The position numbers were made by a program, and so were the translations under genes. A DNA stretch of 64,000 nucleotides, taken from assembly GCA_963932465.1 (NCBI GenBank), contig OZ010786.1, positions 533,637,073 to 533,701,072 of the forward strand, written 5' to 3'. Position 1 is the stretch's first letter. Each line of letters begins with the position of its first letter. The notes beneath the pieces are model-generated. The model was not told where the DNA came from and searched no databases. It saw only the letters and a list, made by a program, of their open reading frames with translations. The stretch comes from Maratus speciosus (Eukaryota; Arthropoda; Arachnida; Araneae; Salticidae). This document shows, one piece after another, positions 56,900 to 64,000 of the stretch.

Positions 56900-57687
56900 T
56901 CAACAATTTAATTACAAACTAAAGTCGAGTGATATTTTCTACAAAATATTCCAAAAAAGTATATAGAGAAAGACCTAAACACTTATTAAAGCACATTTGA
57001 CGAATTTTGGCAAATATATATCTTTTAGGTTGAAAAAAAATTTTTTTACATACCTTATACGTTATATCTTTATATTTTGTATATCTTATTTAAATTTTAT
57101 TTAGAAAATTTATGATTTATTAAAAAAACATTCACGCGCGTAAAATGTGCATGTGTGTTATGTGAGTTATATCATATCTGTTGGAATATACTAGAAATGT
57201 TTCCTTGTATTTTATACGTTTGGGTGAATTTGTTACCAAAATTTAAAAGAAAATATTTATTTTAAATATTTTAGTGCTGAAAATAATAAAATAGATAAAT
57301 ACTTAGAATACCGTAACTCGGTTTGTTTTGATAGGAAATGTTTGCGATTTGTTTAATATACTTTTAAGTCGCGTGATAAAATCTCCCTAACTGTAAGTTC
57401 TATTGATATAGAACACTATAAAAATTAAATTTCTTATTTTAATATCTACTAGATGCTTTTGTAATCCAGTGAACAGCTTTCATATTGTTTGAGTTGTTTC
57501 AATTGTTCGGAAAAATATTTTAGTTAATGTTTTATACATTAGAAAACTAAAGTTTACTAATATAAAATTTATTAAAGTGAATTTGATGTAACATCCTATT
57601 GATCTAACATTTCTTTATATTAGACGTTAAAACTTTATATAATAAAAATTTGCATTGTCAAAGCTTGATTTATAAACAAAAGCATAA

Positions 57688-57744
<57 letters not shown>

Positions 57745-58135
57745 GATTTGACTTCTGATTGATTTTAGAGAGATTGAAAGAAAACAAAATTATTTCCACC
57801 ATCTTCAACAAACATGACTTCATTTGGATGAATTTAACTTAAAATATTTCATTTTTTTTCTTAAAATATATGCTTACAAAAATGTCCATTTTCTCGTTAA
57901 AACATCCCAATTTTAGTGGCCTTATGAAACATTATATTGACCATTTTTATAAAATAAATGTTTGAATATAAATTTTACTTCTTTAAATTTATTCATTCTA
58001 AATATAGAACAATATTTACTTAATTAAATACAATAAGATGAGATTGGTTTTAATAGAATATTTGTATATAGTATATATATGTTTCTATATATGTATCTAT
58101 ATATATGTATATTTTATATATGTTATATATATATA
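56900..58135. other. AT-rich stretch with a 50-bp T tract
   Basis: T-tract at 57691-57740, the longest homopolymer in the window. TATATATG repeats near 58065-58135 lead into the next element. No gene seen. Confidence 0.55.
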
Positions 58136-58602
58136 TACAGGGTGTCCGGTCTCAACGGTGGCCAATTGCTAACTCCTAAACCGTTAGTCATAGACATATA
58201 GTTCCAATTGCAAAAATGTTTTAAATGAGGTAAAGAAGTATTTTTAAAGTGATTTAGGTCAAGAAAAACATTTATTAAAAAATTACGAAATTTAAATTTT
58301 TATACGGTCCCCAGGTCCTATAAGCGATGTTTAGGAAAAATATCCTAATATACTGACAAGTAATACAAAAAAAGTCCCATTCCTCTGCGATTAAAACTGA
58401 CCGAGTAATAGATGTTTAATGTTGGAGTATCTTTTTTGCTGCAAAATAGGGGTCAGTCACAAATTTACTAGAAATAAAAATAATCGTCAGATATAAAATT
58501 TAACCTTAAACATTGAGAGTAAATTAACATTACAATTGTATTTTGAGATTTTTGTTCATTCTGACATAAGAAAACAAAATATACAACTTGTACTAAAAAT
58601 AT

Positions 58603-58634
<32 letters not shown>

Positions 58635-59223
58635 CAGAAATTTTGTTAAATGATTATAAAAGCAACAGTCACAACTCGTTAAAAAATGATACATAGTTAG
58701 ATTACCTAATCTATTTTTTTAATGCGTATACTTTTATACATAACTTTTGAATGGCTGCTCTGAATATGTTAAGGAAATTAAAATGTCCCCTTTTCAAAAT
58801 GATCCTCATATCACTTTTATTTTCTTTTACATTAAACATCAATTATTTGAACTATATGATTCTACCTGAGCGATTACTTCGATGATTTAAATAAACATAA
58901 CAAAATTGCTACAATATTTTAATATTTTGTACTAATAGAGCACAGATTTATCCATCAAAGGTCGGACATCATATAACCGCCCACATTCTCTCTTTTTAAT
59001 TAACTTTTATTTTTTTAAGATCTTGTTCCATTTGTCATTTTATTGTAATGATAAAAAATAATAATTATTATTATTTTTACATTACCCCTTCTGAAAATTC
59101 CACTGTCTCTCCCCTCAGCAAATATTCATTAGAGCAGTTATTTTTTTATTTTTTTTTATTAAAAATTAGGGGAAAAATACTGTTAAATCAAAACATATGT
59201 TAAGTTATTAAATTTTAACATTT

Positions 59224-59265
<42 letters not shown>

Positions 59266-59309
59266 TTTTTCTTGCCGTCGTACTTCTCGCCAAGCAAGTT
59301 TCAAAAGCA

Positions 59310-59315
59310 TATAAA
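59310..59315 (+). promoter_or_regulatory. candidate TATA box
   Basis: TATAAA about 60 bp upstream of an ATG in a local segment clearly less AT-rich than its flanks. A start of transcription near 59335-59345 would be at the expected distance. Confidence 0.35.
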
Positions 59316-59371
59316 TCACTTTTGCCATCAAACACTTGCCTCTGCACTTTCCAAGCACGAATACCGACAAG

Positions 59372-59419
59372 ATGAGTCACTCTGACGCCGAAACCTCTGA
59401 CCAATCAGATTCCAAATTG
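59372..59419 (+). CDS. candidate short first coding exon (16 codons) inside a transposon
   Basis: ATG in a good context (GACAAGATGA) opens MSHSDAETSDQSDSKL and meets a donor, TTG|GTAAAA, in phase 0. The 5' segment from 59270 has balanced base composition and a TATA box, unlike the surrounding DNA. The peptide is acidic and serine-rich, as many nuclear-protein N-termini are, but is not recognised. No downstream exon in phase was identified in the window. It may be a captured promoter and first exon of a host gene, or a real gene whose later exons lie beyond the window. Confidence 0.3.
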
Positions 59420-59585
59420 GTAAAACATGGTTGGGAAATAATATGCATTTTAAGCCTTAGAAAGTATTTGTATGTGCATGATTTTAGGCCGCAAGTGTTT
59501 TGGCAGATCTATTGTACAAATAATGTTGTTTACCTCATTTTCCTTGTCCAATAGGAACAATTTGCACTCCATTTAATATTTATTT

Positions 59586-59610
59586 TTGTTGTTGTTGTTG
59601 TTGTTGTTAT
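59586..59610. repeat. (GTT)n microsatellite
   Basis: About eight TTG units. Confidence 0.8.
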
Positions 59611-60186
59611 CAAGCATAAATTGCATTTTGATTTTGGTCTGTAAAATATTTTTTTTCAAACAAGTTTTTATAAAGAACAAAAAAGTTGAATTTGAAAAAA
59701 GCATAATATCATCAAAATGTATAATAAGCAATCCCTGCTCATACATCGCAATGTATCTGACATCTTTTGTGCGGCACTGTATAAAAAATATAAACGCAAC
59801 GCACTTTCATTTGGAAAAATTACATTGTGAATCTTAGTGCCTTACATAAATGTTACTGATTTTAATTTTAAAATTTCTGTTTGTTGGTAATAATGTATAC
59901 GAAATTTTTGGAGTGGTCCTGTAAAATAAATATAAATGGTACATACCTAAAATCATATTAATATTGCATTGTCATTGGGTTTACATAATTATGCAAAATT
60001 TAATCTTGATCGGATATTTGGAAGTGAGTTAAAATTGGAATACAAATTTTGAAATAGGAAGACATACATACGAACGTCGAAGTTAACAGCTTATAAAAAT
60101 AATACAACTTTTTAAAATAAAATCATCAAAAGAAGCACACTCCTTTCCTTACAAAAAAAAAAAAAAAAAAAAAAAGTCAAAATACA

Positions 60187-60396
60187 ATTGAAGACGTCAG
60201 TTTCGACACTCGCCTTATCCGAAATTTAAAAAATCGTGTTTCTCTATCAATCTATTCTATTGGTATAAATGTACCAATCAAGCACTACAATCTCCAAATT
60301 TTCAATGAATACCAATGGACGCATTTAAAGGTTTTACGCAATTTCCCAAAATTTGATTTTCTCGATAAGGTGAGTTTTGAAACTCACTTCTTCAAT
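60187..60396. mobile_element. about 210-bp hairpin MITE
   Basis: AATTGAAGACGTCAGTTTCG at the left and, reversed, AATTGAAGAAGTGAGTTTCA at the right. CTCGCCTTATCC and CTCACCTTATCG extend the match. Sits between an A tract and the older right end of the surrounding element. Confidence 0.65.
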
Positions 60397-60963
60397 TATT
60401 TAAACCAATCTGAAAGTTAATTACTAAAAATCAACACTACCGTAATATTTATACGGGGGCAGCACCTTCAGTTAAATTGCTTTAAAAATACTTCATTACG
60501 TTATAACCTTTTTGTAATTGGAACTATATGTCTTTGACTAACGGTTTAGGAATTAGCCATTGAACATCGTTTGGAGTGGACGCCCTTTATAATACTTTAA
60601 GCACTTCGTGTACGACCCCTGAAAGCTTGGTCCAACTCGTTTGTTTTCAGTTACAGAAAAGTGGTTTAAGTCATAAAATTGAAAATGTCATAACTCGGCC
60701 AATTTTAGTGCTAGATAATGGGACTTTTTTTGCCGTACTTGTTAGAGAAATAGGAAAAGTTTATTAAATATCACTTACAGGACCGAGGGACCGTATAAAA
60801 ATTTAAATTTCGTAATTTTTAAATAATTATTTTTTCTTGACTTAAATCGCTTTAAAAATAATTCTTTACCTCATTTAAAACATTTTTGTAATTGGAACTA
60901 TATGTCTATGACTAATGGTTTAGGAATTAGCCATTGGACACCGTTGAGACCGGACACCCTGTA

Positions 60964-62072
60964 TATAATAGTTTACGTTACATGTTTGCTATACGAAAAT
61001 AATTTTAAATTCATATGAATTACTTTTAAAATCTTCCCTTTAGTATAAGTGTTCTTGAAAGTTTTCAAAAAACAATTTCTAATAAGAAATAAAGAAAGCA
61101 AACTGAAGCACGGGTCCTATTACATTTTTACAAACATTAATATATTTTACATTGTAATAAAAGATAAATCCCTGAATTGTTAATAATTCCTTAATCTCGT
61201 TAAAGTCTGTTAGAAACGCGTTTAACTTAATGGCTGAGTATCACTAATCCACGTGACTGTTCAACTATTCAGTAACTCGACTAAATTTAATGATAGTTCG
61301 CCCAATAATGTCTTCAGAGGTTTAGAAACTCAGTGCAATCTATATGCATTATCAGTATATTCATAATTTACAAGATAAATATGAGTATATATATTATGTT
61401 ACAAAGATCGTTAACATTTTAATAATTGTAGATTACAAAATTGAGATTTATAATGAATGCTCGTTTTTTTAACATTGTGGTAAGAAATGGTATTTTACGA
61501 ATTTATTTAATAATAGTATTATATTATCTACTTAAATATTATTACTGTTATTATTTTGTTGTTATTTATACTTTAGCAATAAGAAAATAGAATTTTATTG
61601 TGGTATATATTTATATTACTATTAAATATGGTATTTTTTCCACGCAGAAAAAATATAAATATTACCAGATGGAAACAATATCGTTTATATTTACAATCTT
61701 TCACTTAAATTATCTATAGGTATTCTCTATTAGATAACTCTAGGATGTATGACCACAGAGAAGAGGTGGCCATACTAAATATTTCTAAAACTCCATCATA
61801 GATTCCAGCATAAATTTTGTTCGTAGAAAATAGTTCAACGAGTTCCTTTATAGCGACGTTGAGCTGTGTTTTTCGATTGTAAAAAGTAAGTAACATTTTA
61901 ATGTTATTTAATCTAGTGCTTAAATATTTTTGTCGAGTTAGGTATCTGAACGTTTTCCAATACATACGTTACATTTTTTTAACTATACGGACTTTTAAGT
62001 CACTTATATAATCGAGTTTTTCCTTCTAAGCCTAAAACAAACACCTACAATTACTTAGTGACGCTTTAAATT
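60964..62072. other. AT-rich stretch without supported genes
   Basis: An 83-codon minus-strand frame (61714-61965) has protein-like composition (ELVELFSTNKIYAGIYDG) but no recognised domain and no clear splice signals. I leave it unannotated. Confidence 0.4.
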
Positions 62073-62129
62073 GCAATTAAAATAATAAAACTTTGTAAAA
62101 AATCACCATAAAATTAAAACAAAACACAG

Positions 62130-62174
62130 GACGCGTTTCGAGCTAAAAACATAACAGCTCGTCATCAGCTACAG
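62130..62174 (-). ncRNA. hammerhead-ribozyme-like motif in the left arm
   Basis: On the minus strand CTGATGA is followed by a GAGC...GCTC stem, then GAAACGCGTC, with predicted cleavage after the C at 62130. It is the mirror copy of the motif at 63237-63275. One extra C between the CTGATGA core and stem II departs from the textbook form. Confidence 0.55.
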
Positions 62175-62538
62175 CATACACGTGTCCGTAAACGAACAAG
62201 TTCAAAAATGAACTGAAGATAAAGAATGTTGCGAAGAATGCGACAGATGGCGCTACCTGATAGACGGATATGCAAAAGGGAAATGTGTTGAAAAAAGATA
62301 GAAGAGAAAATGAAATGGAAAAAATGGAAATAAAAGAAAAAATAAAAATAAAAGAGGTAAATTAAAAATATAAATAAAAATAATAAATAAAGAACTATAA
62401 AAGAACAAGAAAAAATCCAAAATATTATTATTATTATTATTATTATTTATTTTTTTAATACAAAATAAAAAGAAAAGAAACAAGAGAAAAGGGAAAAGAA
62501 TTACAAAATTAATTTCCACGCTGGAGATAGGAAAGGAG

Positions 62539-62904
62539 ATGATCAGTAGGAACAGATCAGTAGGAACAGAAATTCCTACTGAGAACCGGTGGGGTGTTTA
62601 TTTCATTCCTTGCTCTTGCAATTTAGGTTATATTGGTCAAACGAAGAGAGCTTTAAAATTCAGATTAGGCGAGCATCAGAGATATATTGCAAATCAAGAA
62701 ATCTCTAAATCTTCGATTGCTTCTCACTGTTGGTCTTCCAGTCATTGTTTCAATTTCTCCATGGCCAAAATTATTTCTTCCCCTGCCTCTCCCTTTCACT
62801 TGGATTTTCATGAAGCATATTTTATTTCTAAAAATTCTACTAATCTTGTCAATGATCTCCCATCATCTCCTTTCCTATCTCCAGCTTGGAAATTAATTTT
62901 GTAA
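62539..62904 (+). CDS. Penelope-like GIY-YIG endonuclease domain, partial
   Basis: The domain nicks target DNA for insertion of Penelope-like retroelements. Over 121 codons: GVYFIPCSCNLGYIGQT gives the GIY-YIG tyrosines (Y21, Y31) and an added Cys pair (C25, C27), as in Penelope endonucleases. R42 in FRLGEHQR is the expected catalytic Arg, SHCWSSSHCF provides the conserved His pair (H63, H69), and E92 in FHEAYF the metal-binding Glu. The frame ends normally with a stop. The upstream part (linker and reverse transcriptase, some 600 residues) is missing, and the junction at about 62542 shows a short CAGTAGGAACAGAT direct repeat. The first ATG is therefore not a natural start. The domain itself has no break. 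Confidence 0.85.
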   Translation: MISRNRSVGTEIPTENRWGVYFIPCSCNLGYIGQTKRALKFRLGEHQRYIANQEISKSSIASHCWSSSHCFNFSMAKIISSPASPFHLDFHEAYFISKNSTNLVNDLPSSPFLSPAWKLIL

Positions 62905-63236
62905 TTCTTTTCCCTTTTCTCTTGTTTCTTTTCTTTTTATTTTGTATTAAAAAAATAAATAATAATAATAATAATAACAATATTTTGGATTTTTTCTTGT
63001 TCTTTTATAGTTCTTTATTTATTATTTTTATTTATATTTTTAATTTACCTCTTTTATTTTTATTTTTTCTTTTATTTCCATTTTTTCCATTTCATTTTCT
63101 CTTCTATTTTTTTTCAACACATTTCCCTTTTGCATATCCGTCTATCAGGTAGCGCCATCTGTCGCATTCTTCGCAACATTCTTTATCTTCAGTTCATTTT
63201 TGAACTTGTTCGTTTACGGACACGTGTATGCTGTAG

Positions 63237-63275
63237 CTGATGACGAGCTGTTATGTTTTTAGCTCGAAACGCGTC
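63237..63275 (+). ncRNA. hammerhead-ribozyme-like motif in the right arm
   Basis: Core CTGATGA (63237-63243), stem II GAGC/GCTC with a 13-base loop, then GAA plus the minimal stem III palindrome ACGCGT and C at 63275 as the cleavage site. Stem I can form between the bases before CTGATGA (TGTAG) and those after the cleavage site (CTGTG), partly by G-U pairs. Short stem III is the form known from Penelope-like elements. One unpaired C follows CTGATGA. Confidence 0.6.
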
Positions 63276-63332
63276 CTGTGTTTTGTTTTAATTTTATGGT
63301 GATTTTTTACAAAGTTTTATTATTTTAATTGC

Positions 63333-63532
63333 TTCATATCGCCAGTTTTTGGTGCTGTTTCGCCACGCTATAAATTGGGTGGTCATGTATCATTCAATTT
63401 CAAGATAGATGGCCACATGAAATCGAGGAGAGATGACTCCATTAATGAATATTTCAAAATTATATGGGATGAAGATTTTAACTAAATATAATTATTTTTT
63501 AAACATTTATATAGCATTTATGTTTACAAATA
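63333..63532. other. unique stretch, nothing recognised
   Basis: A balanced-composition segment at 63345-63440 (CACGCTATAAATTGGGTGG) with no assignable feature. Confidence 0.4.
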
Positions 63533-63608
63533 CAGTAGACTCCCTCTTAACCGGCCTCCTCTTAACCAGAATTCCGCTTTAATCGGCCGACATTTTCCCC
63601 CAACATCA
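63533..63608 (+). mobile_element. left end of a pogo/Tigger-like element
   Basis: TA followed by CAGTAGACTCCCTCTTAACC and a repeated CCTCTTAACC, as at Tigger-type termini that differ from those at 50 kb. The other end is not in the window. Confidence 0.45.
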
Positions 63609-63609
63609 G

Positions 63610-63752
63610 GCAAAATTCAAGGATGACGACCTGGGGAACTCAGCTTACGCTTTCGAGTTGAAGTACAATCCCGAGGGAAAGGAGGCAAAATTCAGAAGGG
63701 AGAACGTCGGTTCTAAATGGATTCGTGTTACCCGTCATCAGTGTGGAATTCA
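63610..63752 (+). CDS. candidate orphan exon with protein-like sequence
   Basis: The frame runs 47 codons with non-AT-rich, protein-like content: AKFKDDDLGNSAYAFELKYN, then GKEAKFRRENVGSKWIRVTR. CCCCAACATCAG just before 63610 resembles a splice acceptor and TTCAAG|GTGTGC a donor. The segment is GC-richer than its flanks. It could be an exon of a host gene extending beyond the window, or coding sequence caught in the Tigger-like element whose end lies immediately upstream. I do not recognise the family. Confidence 0.35.
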
Positions 63753-63764
63753 AGGTGTGCCCCG

Positions 63765-63900
63765 GGGGACATCCCCCCCCCACCACACGCACAAGAACAA
63801 TGAGATGTCCCTCCGGAAGATTTGAGATTTTGTGTTTTTAATGGTTAAAAGTGCAATCCCCACCCGCAACTCTTTAATGTCTGATCTATCTGCAAACCGT
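63765..63900 (+). repeat. dispersed repeat shared with 40156-40290
   Basis: CCGGAAGATTTGAGATTTTG, TTTTAATGGTTAAAAGTGC and CCACCCGCAACTCTTTAATG follow a C-rich run, in the same order as the 40-kb copy. Confidence 0.6.
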
Positions 63901-64000
63901 GTTGTACAAACATTTAAAAAGCTCGAGGGATGCAAATAAATCACCGTAGATGTATAAGAGTTGTTTGAGTCTGATAAAGATCTCAAGAAAGAAGCAGTAT
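63901..64000. other. window edge, nothing recognised
   Basis: Short sequence of mixed composition ending at the window boundary; no feature assigned. Confidence 0.4.

Larger units (their letters stand above)
58138..60961. mobile_element. 2824-bp TA-flanked element with about 300-bp inverted ends
   Basis: Ends CAGGGTGTCCGGTCTCAACG on both sides, inside TA (58136-58137, 60962-60963). Inverted similarity extends about 280-320 bp (TAAACC(G/A)TTAGTCATAGACA, ATATAGTTCCAATT(G/A)CAA, ACGAAATTTAAATTTTTATA). A second, older right end occurs at 60430-60588, so two copies overlap in series. No transposase frame. It encloses a promoter-like segment and short exon candidate, A-tracts (58611-58635, 60152-60175) and a hairpin. 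Confidence 0.85.
62073..63332 (+). mobile_element. Penelope-like element 3' end between head-to-head inverted arms
   Basis: The left arm (62073-62541) is the near-perfect reverse complement of the right arm (62862-63332); their long overlapping open frames differ at one residue. The unique centre plus the start of the right arm encodes a GIY-YIG endonuclease typical of Penelope-like elements. These elements often occur as truncated copies with inverted terminal segments that carry hammerhead ribozymes, as here. No reverse transcriptase is present, so the copy is 5'-truncated. The coding end, SPAWKLIL plus stop, lies in both arms. Confidence 0.85.

Noticed and set aside
61714..61965. 83-codon minus-strand frame with protein-like composition
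   Set aside because: No recognisable domain, splice context or repeat evidence. In DNA of this composition such frames occur by chance.
62253..63152. Two nearly identical 88-codon Phe/Leu/Asn-rich frames
   Set aside because: They are low-complexity translations of the AT-rich inverted arms of the Penelope-like element. Their match reflects the palindrome, not a protein.

Overview
The window is AT-rich eukaryotic nuclear DNA, mostly non-coding. It holds spliceosomal introns of 5-6 kb, AATAAA polyadenylation signals, many homopolymer A/T tracts, tRNA-derived SINE-like repeats, Tc1, pogo/Tigger, hAT-like and TTAA-type DNA transposons, and a Penelope-like retroelement. This mix suggests an arthropod. 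A chelicerate, perhaps a spider, is my best guess from the transposon types, but no diagnostic host gene proves it.

Host genes. One multi-exon gene is well supported on the + strand: three coding exons at 14134-14376, 20592-21667 and 27228-27447. All splice phases fit, and they give a predicted 512-residue membrane protein. Its last exon and 3' flank were later duplicated in tandem and decayed (28.4-30.3 kb). Two weaker host-like exons are noted: 59372-59419 with a TATA box upstream, and 63610-63752 near the right edge. Nothing else looks like host coding sequence.

Layout. 0-4.8 kb: degenerate tandem repeats. 4.8-7.4 kb and 8.1-10.4 kb: two large fold-back (palindromic) elements, the first with a nested TTAA element. 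11.3-11.8 kb: small MITEs. 14-27.5 kb: the host gene, whose introns hold nested transposons (a TA-flanked GGGGA-ended family, a Tigger-like element inside a TA microsatellite, a TTAA element, hairpin MITEs ending CACTGTAAAA, and SINE-like repeats). 27.5-32.3 kb: decayed exon copies, SINEs and a pogo-type transposase relic. 34.7-36.2 kb: a complete Tc1 element with an uninterrupted transposase gene and perfect 26-bp terminal repeats. 38.9-57 kb: three more GGGGA/AGGTT-ended elements, a 150-bp tandem array, a hAT-like element, Tigger-like copies and TTAA MITEs, often nested. 58.1-61.0 kb: a 2.8-kb TA-flanked element with roughly 300-bp terminal repeats, carrying a promoter-like segment and a short candidate exon. 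62.1-63.3 kb: the 3' end of a Penelope-like element (GIY-YIG endonuclease) between inverted arms, each with a hammerhead-ribozyme-like motif.

The main story is layered transposition that can be read from the sequence alone. Several insertions can be paired with their own unoccupied site elsewhere in the window: in the opposite arm of a palindrome, in a neighbouring duplicate, or in a second copy of the host element. A set of five elements sharing a terminal consensus, but each carrying a different iterated internal word, is the most unusual pattern seen. All identities were judged by eye; no alignment or search was run.
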